NCBI RefSeq assembly: GCF_022348165.1
Contig: NZ_JAKRFI010000003.1
Coordinates: 186,001 to 250,000, forward strand
DNA length: 64,000 bases
From: Halomonas sp. McH1-25
GTDB lineage: Bacteria > Pseudomonadota > Gammaproteobacteria > Pseudomonadales > Halomonadaceae
Direction: 5' to 3'
The notes beneath the pieces are model-generated. The model saw only the letters and a program-made list of their open reading frames with translations. It searched no databases and was not told the DNA's origin. Of the stretch, positions 17,899 to 25,650 are shown piece after piece. The position numbers and the translations under genes are program-made. The stretch's first letter is position 1, and each line of letters begins with the position of its first letter.

Positions 17899-19098
17899 TC
17901 ATTTGACGAATAGCTGACGCGGAAAATTGGTCAGTGTCTCGACCCCGGTGTCGGTGATCAGGATGCTTTCGGTGATTTCGAGGCCCCAGTCGTCCATCCA
18001 CATCCCCGGCATGAAATGAAAGGTCATGCCCGGTTCGAGAATCGTCTCGTCGGACGGACGCAGACTCATGGTACGTTCGCCCCAATCGGGCGGATAACTG
18101 ATACCGATGGGGTAACCGCAACGCGCCCCTCCGCGGTCGAAGCCGTACTTGTCCATCGCCGCGCCGAGCGCCATGGCGATGTCCGCACAGCGATTGCCGG
18201 GCTTGGCCACGGCCAGACCGTTCTCGATCCCCTCGAGCAGAGCCGATTCGCCGCGCACGAACGCCTTGGGCGGCTTGCCGAGGAACACGGTGCGCGACAG
18301 CGGCGCATGGTAGCGCTTGAAGCAGCCGGCAATCTCGAAAAACGTTCCCTCGCCTTCCCGAAACGGCGTGTCGTCCCAGGTCAGGTGTGGGGCGGCAGCG
18401 TCGGAGCCGGTCGGTAGCAACGGCACGATGGCGGGATAATCGCCGCCTTGCGTAACGCCGGATGTATCGGTCCACCCCTCGATCCCCACGCGGTAGATCT
18501 CGGATACCAGCCGGCTCTTGGGCAGACCGGGCTCGATCATGTCGAGAATGCGCGAATGCATGCTCTCGACGATACGCGCGGCGACGCGCATGTAAGCGAT
18601 CTCCTGGGGCGACTTGATCGCGCGGCACCAGTTGACCAGGGCATTGGCATCCTGGAAACGGGCGTGAGGCAACTCTTTGACCAAGCTTTGGTAAGCCTTG
18701 GCGGAAAAGTAGTAGTTGTCCATTTCCAGCCCCACCACACCGGTATGCCAACCGCGATCCGGCATGATCGACTGGGCCAGATACTCCATGGGGTGCATGT
18801 CGGGATTCTGGACGTAGTAGTCCGGGTAATAGGTGATGTTGTCCGGATCGATCCAGCAGGTGCGCAAGGCACCATTGCTGTCCTGTCGCCGGCCATACCA
18901 CACTGGTTCCCCCTCCAACCCCAGCAGCACACACTGATGCACATAAAACGACCAGCCGTCATAGCCGGTAATCCACGCCATGTTGGACGGGTCGCTGATA
19001 ACCAGCACATCGATACCGCGACTGGCCATTGCCGTGCGCACTTTCATCAGACGCTGGGCATATTCTTCACGCGTAAACGGCAGGGAAACCTTGATCAT
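17899..19098 (-). CDS. doeA: Ectoine hydrolase DoeA (M24/creatinase-like)
   Basis: A 399-residue pita-bread-fold protein of the creatinase/Xaa-Pro peptidase (M24) superfamily. The N-terminal creatinase-like domain is about 1-160 (SDPSNMAWITGYDGWSFY) and the catalytic domain about 165-390. It matches the length I recall for Halomonas DoeA. It opens the ectoine ring hydrolytically to N-acetyl-diaminobutyrate in the cytoplasm. Start at ATG 19098, preceded by GGGCGAGG; the frame is open to 19170. First gene of the minus-strand ectoine operon, divergent from the MocR-type regulator with ~206 bp between start codons. Confidence 0.93.
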   Translation of the reverse strand: MIKVSLPFTREEYAQRLMKVRTAMASRGIDVLVISDPSNMAWITGYDGWSFYVHQCVLLGLEGEPVWYGRRQDSNGALRTCWIDPDNITYYPDYYVQNPDMHPMEYLAQSIMPDRGWHTGVVGLEMDNYYFSAKAYQSLVKELPHARFQDANALVNWCRAIKSPQEIAYMRVAARIVESMHSRILDMIEPGLPKSRLVSEIYRVGIEGWTDTSGVTQGGDYPAIVPLLPTGSDAAAPHLTWDDTPFREGEGTFFEIAGCFKRYHAPLSRTVFLGKPPKAFVRGESALLEGIENGLAVAKPGNRCADIAMALGAAMDKYGFDRGGARCGYPIGISYPPDWGERTMSLRPSDETILEPGMTFHFMPGMWMDDWGLEITESILITDTGVETLTNFPRQLFVK

Positions 19099-19199
19099 CG
19101 GCCTCGCCCCAAAACGAAATCGCAAAAACCGACCGCCCACACGCCTGCGGGAGAGGCCGGACCGCTTCATGGGATACCCGTAGGTAAGTGAACACCAAC

Positions 19200-19314
19200 A
19201 TTGTCATGATGATTAACGATTGAAACCATGACAATTGCCTGCCAATGTCCTGATCATGATACTAGCACCAACGCAGAGCCAGCCGTCAAAGGCTTTATTG
19301 GATCATGACAATTG
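19200..19314. promoter_or_regulatory. Repeated CATGACAAT boxes between doeA and the MocR-like gene
   Basis: The 11-mer CATGACAATTG occurs twice as a direct repeat, at 19227-19237 and 19304-19314. Its 9-base core occurs inverted as ATTGTCATG at 19200-19208. A related TGATCATGAT lies at 19251. Two direct repeats plus one inverted copy is a common layout for MocR-type operators. The rightmost box includes the ATG of the regulator gene itself, which suggests autorepression, while the left pair sits where the doeA promoter should be. Binding by the neighbouring protein is inferred, not shown. Confidence 0.6.
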
Positions 19315-20711
19315 ACCTAACGCCGTACCTCTCTTCGCACGGCCCCAAGTACCTGGCCATTGCGCGCGCCCTCTCCGAGGCGATCCGTCAGGGCGAGCTC
19401 ACGCCGGGAACCCGACTGCCTCCACATCGGCAACTGGCCGAAATCCTGGGGGTCAGTGTACAAACCGTATCGCGGGCCTACGCACAGGCAGAAAAGATGG
19501 GACTGGTACAGGCTCGGGTCGGTAGCGGCACATGGATCAACCCGCTCGATGATGCCCGCGAGTCCGAATACCTGCGCGGCACGGAACCCCGCTCTGAAAC
19601 GCCGTTGGTCGATCTTTCCATTGCTCACCCGGTCTGCCTGCCGACGCACCACTTGCGCTTTCGCGAAGCACTGGCCGAGCTTGCCACCCACGCCTCACCG
19701 GACATTATCGCTGCCTGCCGCCCCATTGCCGGCCTGCCCTACCAACGCGAGCGCGCCAATGGCTGGTTGCAGGATCGCCTCGGCGTGCCCGGCGACATGG
19801 ACAGTCGTATCCTGTGCAACGGTGCCGCCCATGGATTGATGCTGGCCATCGCCACCGTGGTTCAACATGGCGACGTGGTGCTGACCGAAGCGCTGACCGA
19901 TCATGGTTTGATCGCCTTGTCGCGTACGCTGGGCTTTCAATTGCGCGGCGTGAGCATCGACGCCGAGGGCGTCGTTCCCGAAGCGCTGGATGCCGCTTGT
20001 CGACGCTTCCAGCCGCGCGCCGTGTGCCTGACGCCGACGCACCTCAACCCGACCGGGGCAACCATGAGCCAGGCCCGGCGCGATGCCGTAGCGGAGGTCA
20101 TCGCCCGGCATGGCGTGTGGCTGATCGAGGATGACGTACAGGCGCTGCTCGAACCGCCCGGCCTGACGCCGCTGATCGCCCGCCTGCCCCGCCAGAGCTT
20201 TCATGTCACTAGCCTGACCAAGGTTACCGTTCCAGGATTGCGCGCCGGTTATCTGAGTGTGCCGCACAGCCAGTTACACCACACCCTGCCGCGCCTGCGC
20301 GCCACCAGTTGGATGGCGACGCCGCTGGTCTTCGAACTCGCCAACCTCTGGCTGAGCGATGGCACCGTGGACGCCATGGCCAATGAACAGCGCCAACTGC
20401 TCGCCGAGCGCCAGCGGTTGGCGGCCCATTGCCTGCACGGGCACGAGTTCAGCGCCCGCGACTCCAGCCTGCATGTCTGGCTGTCGCTGCCTCCGGCCTG
20501 GCGCGCCGAAGAGCTTCAGCAACAGGCCGAGCGCGAAGGGCTATCGATCACCACCGCCCAGCCGTTCATGGTCGAGCAGTCCCCTCCGCCACGCCGAGTC
20601 CGTCTCAGCCTGGGTGCAGAGCCCGAAATGGCGCGGCTCAAGCAGGGGCTGGAAACCCTGGCGCGCTTGCTGAACGAGGCACCACCCCCCATGCTGCAAA
20701 TCGTTTATTGA
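19305..20711 (+). CDS. MocR/GntR-family regulator with aminotransferase domain (EnuR-like, ectoine regulon)
   Basis: A 468-residue MocR protein. It has an N-terminal GntR-type winged helix (about 10-76, LPPHRQLAEILGVSVQTVSRAY), a linker, and a fold-type I aminotransferase-like domain to the end. The predicted PLP lysine is K306 in VTSLTKVTVPG, close to the Lys302 reported for EnuR, the ectoine/hydroxyectoine catabolic regulator of Ruegeria. It is divergent from doeA with shared repeat boxes, so control of the ectoine genes by a pathway intermediate bound to PLP is likely. The SD is poor (ATTGGA), and the start codon lies inside a putative operator box. Confidence 0.82.
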   Translation: MTIDLTPYLSSHGPKYLAIARALSEAIRQGELTPGTRLPPHRQLAEILGVSVQTVSRAYAQAEKMGLVQARVGSGTWINPLDDARESEYLRGTEPRSETPLVDLSIAHPVCLPTHHLRFREALAELATHASPDIIAACRPIAGLPYQRERANGWLQDRLGVPGDMDSRILCNGAAHGLMLAIATVVQHGDVVLTEALTDHGLIALSRTLGFQLRGVSIDAEGVVPEALDAACRRFQPRAVCLTPTHLNPTGATMSQARRDAVAEVIARHGVWLIEDDVQALLEPPGLTPLIARLPRQSFHVTSLTKVTVPGLRAGYLSVPHSQLHHTLPRLRATSWMATPLVFELANLWLSDGTVDAMANEQRQLLAERQRLAAHCLHGHEFSARDSSLHVWLSLPPAWRAEELQQQAEREGLSITTAQPFMVEQSPPPRRVRLSLGAEPEMARLKQGLETLARLLNEAPPPMLQIVY

Positions 20712-20736
20712 TTGCTCAGTCGTTAGGAGAAAAGAG

Positions 20737-21666
20737 ATGCGCGTACTGGTCCATATCGATGAAGCCGAGACCTGGCGCGAGGCCTTGGCACGACGCCTGC
20801 CCGATGCCGAGATCGTCACCAGCGCCGATGACAGCGACACGCCGGCTGATTACCTGGCTGTCTGGAAGCCACCCGAGGCCCTGCTGAAAAACCAGTCCCG
20901 ATTGAAGGGCATCGTCAACCTGGGGGCCGGCGTCGATGCACTGCTCAACAATCCCGGCCTGCCCCGCGACGTGCCGATCGTCAAGCTGCGTGACGCCGGC
21001 ATGGGGCCGCTGATGGCGGATTATGTGCGCTATGGTGTACTGCATTTTCAACGTGACTTCGATCGCTACCGGGCACAGCAGACAAGCCGTGAATGGCGGG
21101 AGCGTGCGTTGACGGACAAGGCCGACTGGCCGGTGGGCATTCTGGGCCTGGGGGCGATCGGTGCCCATGTCGCGAACACGTTGGCCGAAGACGGCTTTCC
21201 CGTGCATGGCTGGAGTCGCTCGCCCAAGACCCTCGACGGGGTGACCTGCCACCACGGCGATGAAGGACTGGCGGCACTGCTTGGCGAGGTGAAGACGCTC
21301 GTCACCCTGCTGCCGGACACGTCCAGCACGCGTCATATCATCAATGCCGATACCTTGGCACAACTTCCTGCCGGCGCCAGCCTGGTCAACCCCGGGCGCG
21401 GCACGCTGATCGACGAAGCGGCCCTGCTCGCCGCGCTGGGCGACAGCGACGAAGAAGGCCGGCTGCGCGGCGCCCTGCTCGATGCCTTTCCCGAGGAACC
21501 CCTGCCGGCCGACAGTCCGCTCTGGTCGCATCCTCGCGTATTGATCACACCGCACATGGCCGCCCCGACACCGGTGCGCGACGCCGCCGATCAGGTCGCC
21601 GAGCTGATCCGCGCCATGGAGAACGGCGAGCCCGTCGAGACCATCGACCCACAGGCGGGTTACTGA
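20737..21666 (+). CDS. ghrA: Glyoxylate/hydroxypyruvate reductase A-like D-2-hydroxyacid dehydrogenase
   Basis: A 309-residue D-isomer-specific 2-hydroxyacid dehydrogenase of the GhrA type. The NAD(P)-binding motif is GLGAIGAHVA (about 137-146). The catalytic arginine region is LLPDTSSTRHIIN, followed by VNPGRGTLIDEAAL, and the catalytic histidine is in ITPHMAAPT. The HWSRS-like GWSRS after the Rossmann strand suggests NADPH preference. It reduces glyoxylate to glycolate and hydroxypyruvate to glycerate. It begins 25 nt after the MocR gene behind TTAGGAGA, so it is probably co-transcribed with it. A link to ectoine metabolism is possible but unproven. Confidence 0.85.
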   Translation: MRVLVHIDEAETWREALARRLPDAEIVTSADDSDTPADYLAVWKPPEALLKNQSRLKGIVNLGAGVDALLNNPGLPRDVPIVKLRDAGMGPLMADYVRYGVLHFQRDFDRYRAQQTSREWRERALTDKADWPVGILGLGAIGAHVANTLAEDGFPVHGWSRSPKTLDGVTCHHGDEGLAALLGEVKTLVTLLPDTSSTRHIINADTLAQLPAGASLVNPGRGTLIDEAALLAALGDSDEEGRLRGALLDAFPEEPLPADSPLWSHPRVLITPHMAAPTPVRDAADQVAELIRAMENGEPVETIDPQAGY

Positions 21667-21669
21667 CCA

Positions 21670-22674
21670 ATGCCGATATTGCACAGCATCGTTCATCTCA
21701 TCGACAAGCAACCCGACGGCCAGCCGGCAACGCTACATGGCCGGGACAGCGAATTGGCCGTTACTCCGGCGCTGGAAGACCTGCTGGAATTCCTAAACGA
21801 CAGCTACAACGGCAAGCCCAAGAGCTGGGGCTTTTTCAACGCCGATAGCGAAACCTACCCCTTCAGCGTGTGGCTTGCCCGTTACCTCGATGACCATGAG
21901 GACTTCGTTGCCTTCAGCCGTCAGGCCGCGGAGCATTTGAAAACCTTGATGGAAGGCAACAATCTCTCGGTGGGCGGTCACGTACTCTTCGTTCACTATC
22001 GCCTCGGCGAGAGCGACTACCTGATCATTGCCCTGCTCCATCATAGCGAAGGCGTCAGCGTCACCGACTCCCTGGATGTCGCCCCGGCGCGCCAACTGGA
22101 CCTGGGTCAATTGCATCTGGCGGCGCGCATCGACCTGTCCGACTGGCGGAGTGGCGCCCCCTCCCGGCAGTACATCTCGTTCGTCAAGGGCAAGGGCGGC
22201 AAGCGCATCGCCGATTACTTTCGGGATTTCATCGGTCACGAGGAGGGCATCGACGCCTCCGGCGAGACACGTACCCTGCTCAAGGCCTTCAGTGACTATG
22301 TCGAGAGCGAGGATTTCGCCGAGGAGCAGGCTCGCGAAAAGACCGAGACGTTGATCGACTATGCCAGCAGCCAGGCACGCAGTGGCCAGCCGATCACCCT
22401 GGACGAGCTTTCCGAACTGGTCGACGAAACCCAGCCCAAGGCTTTCTACGATTACATTCGCAACAAGGATTACGGCCTGTCGCCGGAGATTCCGCCCGAC
22501 AAGCGTACCCTGCATCAGTTTCGCCGCTTTGCCGGGCGCGCCGGCGGCTTGTCGGTGAGTTTCGACACGCATTTGCTCGGCTCGCAGGTCGAGTACGACG
22601 AAACCAGCGACAAGCTGATCATCCACACGGTCCCGGCGTCATTGCGCGATCAGATCAAGCGCCGCAAGGAATGA
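21670..22674 (+). CDS. yejK: Nucleoid-associated protein YejK (NdpA)
   Basis: A 334-residue YejK/NdpA protein, the normal length. It opens [13 protein letters not shown] and has the conserved [19 protein letters not shown] segment in the middle. A C-terminal basic end (RDQIKRRKE) fits DNA association. It is a nucleoid-associated protein of unclear precise function. It starts only 3 nt after ghrA, so the MocR gene, ghrA and yejK appear to form one transcription unit. A 9-bp stem (AGCGCTCGT with ACGAGCGCT, about 22692-22727) lies just downstream without a T-run. Confidence 0.92.
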   Translation: MPILHSIVHLIDKQPDGQPATLHGRDSELAVTPALEDLLEFLNDSYNGKPKSWGFFNADSETYPFSVWLARYLDDHEDFVAFSRQAAEHLKTLMEGNNLSVGGHVLFVHYRLGESDYLIIALLHHSEGVSVTDSLDVAPARQLDLGQLHLAARIDLSDWRSGAPSRQYISFVKGKGGKRIADYFRDFIGHEEGIDASGETRTLLKAFSDYVESEDFAEEQAREKTETLIDYASSQARSGQPITLDELSELVDETQPKAFYDYIRNKDYGLSPEIPPDKRTLHQFRRFAGRAGGLSVSFDTHLLGSQVEYDETSDKLIIHTVPASLRDQIKRRKE

Positions 22675-22825
22675 CCGTGACATTAGGTCGAGCGCTCGTC
22701 CCGTCGCGGCGATGCGAACGAGCGCTTGCCTGAAACGATGGTAACGCGCCGCGTCTGATTGGCGAGTGTCGCTTTTCTTGTAGCACCCGGCGCCGAATGT
22801 CTCCAGACGCATACACAGTAAGCAA

Positions 22826-22844
22826 TTGATTTTCATGAAATCAA
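22826..22844. promoter_or_regulatory. Inverted repeat upstream of the putative sigma-54 promoter
   Basis: TTGATTT, a 5-bp spacer TCATG, then AAATCAA form perfect 7-bp arms. The centre lies about 140 bp before the -24 element at 22978, a normal distance for an enhancer bound by a sigma-54 activator. No known activator consensus (NtrC, CbrB, LuxO) fits clearly. The surrounding 22675-22976 stretch is A/T-rich toward its right end and holds no convincing protein gene. Confidence 0.4.
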
Positions 22845-22976
22845 AAAGAAACGACGTTATCGTGTCGCAAAACAGGAACATATCTGGCTTTAGAAAAACG
22901 CTTTTGACAGGCCTGCCACGGGCTTGGCATTTTTATATAGCCACAAGCAACTGAAATTAAAATAATTTTTAAAACA

Positions 22977-22992
22977 TGGCATTCTATTCGCA
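22977..22992 (+). promoter_or_regulatory. Putative sigma-54 (-24/-12) promoter
   Basis: TGGCATTCTATTCGCA carries the invariant GG and GC at the exact spacing of the RpoN consensus (GG at 22978-22979, GC at 22990-22991). It also keeps the flanking T, CA, T and terminal A; the main deviation is TC instead of TT before the -12 GC. It would start transcription near 23002, at the 5' end of a structured, non-coding stretch that ends in a terminator. Confidence 0.6.
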
Positions 22993-23001
22993 ATATACAG
23001 G

Positions 23002-23103
23002 ACAGACAGGCAACCAACTTTCCCTTTCGTTGCCTGGGGCTTCGGCCCAGCAGTACCCTTCAGTTCCCTGCGTACCTTGGACCGCTCTGCGGTCCAATTT
23101 TTT
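23002..23103 (+). ncRNA. Candidate sigma-54-dependent small RNA (~100 nt)
   Basis: No open frame of note is present, yet the stretch is strongly structured. An 8-bp stem CAGGCAAC/GTTGCCTG encloses a pyrimidine-rich loop (ACTTTCCCTTTC). It is followed by a CTGGG(G)C-TTCG-GCCCAG tetraloop hairpin, a single-stranded region, then a classic intrinsic terminator: TTGGACCGC (23077-23085), loop TCT, GCGGTCCAA (23089-23097) and six T (23098-23103). A -24/-12 promoter lies at the right distance upstream. It is not recognisable as CrcZ, Spot 42, 6S, SRP RNA, GlmZ or Qrr. The 5' end is inferred from the promoter. Confidence 0.55.
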
Positions 23104-23215
23104 ATGCGCGCTATTCAGCCCTGCACGCCCTCTCGCTTTCCCCGCCTTGCCCTGGAAAATGACCCGAACCTGACGGCCCGGGCCATTCGCTGTCTTGGGC
23201 CTGCCGAACAGCGCC

Positions 23216-23776
23216 TTACGTCAGCAAGACATGGAATTGCCTGAGCCACTCGGGATGTGCCGGCCAGGCGGGAGCAGTCACCAGCTTGCCACAGGTTACC
23301 GCCTGGGTGACTTCGAGGTCGACGAAGTTGGCGCCTGCCAGTCGCACTTCGGGCGCACAGGCGGGATAGGCCGAGACCCGCCGCCCTTCGAGCGACACCG
23401 CAGCGGCAAGCAGTTGCGCGCCATGACAGATCGCTGCGACCGGCTTGTCTTCGGTCATGAAATGACGAACGACATCCAGCACCCGTTCATCGAGGCGCAG
23501 GTATTCCGGCGCCCGTCCGCCGGGCACGACCAGCGCATCGTAATTGGCAGGGTCGGTATCGGCGAAGGTGGCATTGAGCGCGAAGTTGTGTCCCGGCTTC
23601 TCGCTGTAGGTCTGGTCGCCCTCGAAATCATGAATGGCCGTCTTGACGTTGTCCCCCTCGCGCTTGTCGGGACAGACGGCATGCACTTCATGCCCCATGG
23701 CCTGGAGAGCCTGGAAGGGCACCATGATCTCGTAATCTTCGACGAAGTCGCCAGCTATCAGCAGTATCTTGGCCAT
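23216..23776 (-). CDS. DJ-1/PfpI family protein
   Basis: A 186-residue class I glutamine amidotransferase-like protein of the DJ-1/PfpI family. [21 protein letters not shown] opens the flavodoxin-like fold. The nucleophile-elbow cysteine lies in [12 protein letters not shown], and the conserved acidic residue is the E of FVEDYE. Members act as deglycases, chaperones or proteases. The exact activity cannot be read from sequence. The start at ATG 23776 is where homology begins; the frame is open to 23860. The downstream sRNA transcript converges on this gene. Confidence 0.85.
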   Translation of the reverse strand: MAKILLIAGDFVEDYEIMVPFQALQAMGHEVHAVCPDKREGDNVKTAIHDFEGDQTYSEKPGHNFALNATFADTDPANYDALVVPGGRAPEYLRLDERVLDVVRHFMTEDKPVAAICHGAQLLAAAVSLEGRRVSAYPACAPEVRLAGANFVDLEVTQAVTCGKLVTAPAWPAHPEWLRQFHVLLT

Positions 23777-23927
23777 GACGAGTATCTCCGGAATGCAAAG
23801 GGAAAGGACAAGCGCAACGGCTCGCTCATGCAGCGTAGAGGGTTGCCGACAAGCGCGCACGGAACGTTGTCAACGTACCGGCGTCCTAGCCAAGGTAGCG
23901 TGATTCACTTGCCAGGAGTGCCCGGCC

Positions 23928-24641
23928 ATGGCCCTGCCACAACGTTTCTTTTCATTGCACGCTGTGCGCCGCACCGTCGTCCCGTGGCTGCTTCTGTTGG
24001 CGTGTCTGATACTCCCAGGCCTGTCCCACGCCAACCCGACGCCGTTCCAGGCAGACTATGCGCTGCGTATCGATGGCTGGCCGGATGCCAGCATCCAGCA
24101 CACACTCTCTCGACACGGATCGACCTGGGAAAGCGAGATGCAGACAGCCATCGCCATTGCCCAGGGCAACGAGCGCAGCCGTTTTCGTCTTCAGGATGGA
24201 ACGGTCGAGCCTCTACAGTTCGTCAGCGGCTATCGCCTGCTTGGTTTCGGCAAACGCTACAGCTTGTCGGCCGATGATCTGCGCACCCTGCCCGATCGTC
24301 AGACGGCACTATTCGAACTATCCCGTCAGGTACGCACGGCACGTTGCTCGCACCCCCAGGTGTCGCCGTGCACGATTCGCTTCCTCGATCACCAGGGCGA
24401 CGAAGAGACCCTGAAATATCGAGTCGTTGCCCATCCCGACGTCACGTTGCCCATCGGCACCCTTCCCGGCATACGCATCGACGCCTGGGATCCGGAAAAG
24501 CGCGATCGCCATTTGATCTTGACGTTCCATGCCGACATTCCCGGCTTGTTGCTGGGCATGGAGTACCGTCGCGAGGGTGAAATCGCCAGCCGGCTCACCC
24601 TGACTCGACTGACCCTGACCGCAGACGATCGATCCTCGTGA
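23928..24641 (+). CDS. DUF3108 periplasmic protein
   Basis: A 237-residue secreted protein. The signal peptide covers about 1-36 (hydrophobic LLLLACLILPGLSHA, cleavage near SHA-NP). The mature part begins FQADYALRIDGWPDAS and continues with beta-strand-rich sequence typical of DUF3108, a family of unknown function found near phosphoribosylglycinamide formyltransferase in many proteobacteria. That partner is not adjacent here. AGGAG precedes the ATG. It is divergent from the PfpI gene and followed 78 nt later by lysO. Confidence 0.75.
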   Translation: MALPQRFFSLHAVRRTVVPWLLLLACLILPGLSHANPTPFQADYALRIDGWPDASIQHTLSRHGSTWESEMQTAIAIAQGNERSRFRLQDGTVEPLQFVSGYRLLGFGKRYSLSADDLRTLPDRQTALFELSRQVRTARCSHPQVSPCTIRFLDHQGDEETLKYRVVAHPDVTLPIGTLPGIRIDAWDPEKRDRHLILTFHADIPGLLLGMEYRREGEIASRLTLTRLTLTADDRSS

Positions 24642-24719
24642 TGGGGCATCAGCAGAACTTTCTGACATCCGTACCCGGCAAACGCTAAAGTAGCGCTCTT
24701 TTGCGTCCAAGGAGTGCGG

Positions 24720-25646
24720 ATGTTCTCCGGCCTGCTACTGATTCTGCTGCCCCTGATACTCGGCTACCTGGTGCCGGTACGCCAGGCACGCCTGCAGGAA
24801 GCCATCAATCGTGGCGTCAACTTGTCGGTATTCGCCATCCTCGGCCTGATGGGCATCAGCCTGACCGGTCTGGACAACCTCGGCGAGGAGTTGGCGCGCA
24901 TGGGCGGCCAGGCGGCGCAGCTGTTCTTGATCATCACCCCGGTCAACCTGCTCGCCCTATGGTGGCTGTCTCGGCGAAGCCGCCTGCACACCGGCCAGTC
25001 GAAAGCCATCGCCAACGCCCCGACCAGCAAGCTGGCCGCCCTGCAGGGCTCGCTGCAACTGGCCGGTGTCGTGGTGTTGGGCGTGTTGCTCGGCATTGTC
25101 TTTTCCAAGCTCGGCTGGGGTGCTGCGCCAGCCCATGCCGAGCGGCTCGCCGAATGGGTGCTCTACGCCTTGCTCGCCCTGATCGGCTGCCAATTACGCA
25201 ATTCGGGTATGCCGCTCCGGCAGATTCTGCTCAATCGCCATGGTCTGGCCATCGCCTCGACGGTGGCGATCAGTTCGTTGCTCGCCGGGCTGCTGGCCGC
25301 ACCGCTACTCGACCTGCGCTGGAACGAGGGGCTGGCCATGGCGGCCGGCTTCGGCTGGTATTCGCTATCCGGCATCCTGATCGGCGATCAGCTCGGCCCG
25401 GTACTGGGCGGTGTCGCCTTCTTCAACGACTTGGCACGCGAACTGCTGGCCTTCCTGCTGATCCCCTTGGTCATCCACCATGCTACGCCACTAGCCATCG
25501 GCTACGGCGGCGCGACCTCGATGGACTTCACGTTGCCGGTCATCCAGCAGCATGGCGGCGTCGCCTGCGTGCCCATCGCCGTGGTCAGCGGCTTCATTCT
25601 CTCGCTGCTGTCACCGCCGCTGATCCTGCTATTGCTCATGCTCTAG
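24720..25646 (+). CDS. lysO: Lysine exporter LysO family (DUF340)
   Basis: A 308-residue integral membrane protein with about eight to ten helices. It carries the LysO/YbjE (DUF340) signature near GWYSLSGILIGDQLGPVLGGVAFFNDLARELLAFLLIPL, whose conserved polar residues lie inside membrane helices. LysO of E. coli exports lysine and lysine analogues. The family call is secure; the substrate here is inferred. Start at ATG 24720 behind AAGGAG; an in-frame GTG lies two codons earlier. It converges on the molybdenum hydroxylase operon with a 4-nt gap. Confidence 0.85.
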   Translation: MFSGLLLILLPLILGYLVPVRQARLQEAINRGVNLSVFAILGLMGISLTGLDNLGEELARMGGQAAQLFLIITPVNLLALWWLSRRSRLHTGQSKAIANAPTSKLAALQGSLQLAGVVVLGVLLGIVFSKLGWGAAPAHAERLAEWVLYALLALIGCQLRNSGMPLRQILLNRHGLAIASTVAISSLLAGLLAAPLLDLRWNEGLAMAAGFGWYSLSGILIGDQLGPVLGGVAFFNDLARELLAFLLIPLVIHHATPLAIGYGGATSMDFTLPVIQQHGGVACVPIAVVSGFILSLLSPPLILLLLML

Positions 25647-25650
25647 ATAC

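Noticed and set aside
22639-22881. 80-codon minus-strand frame overlapping the yejK 3' end
   Set aside because: No homology or ribosome-binding site, overlaps a conserved gene, and lies in the presumed regulatory region of the sRNA candidate.
22906-22937. TTGACA followed by TATATA as a sigma-70 promoter
   Set aside because: The spacer is about 25 bp, too long for a normal promoter. The -24/-12 element downstream fits better.
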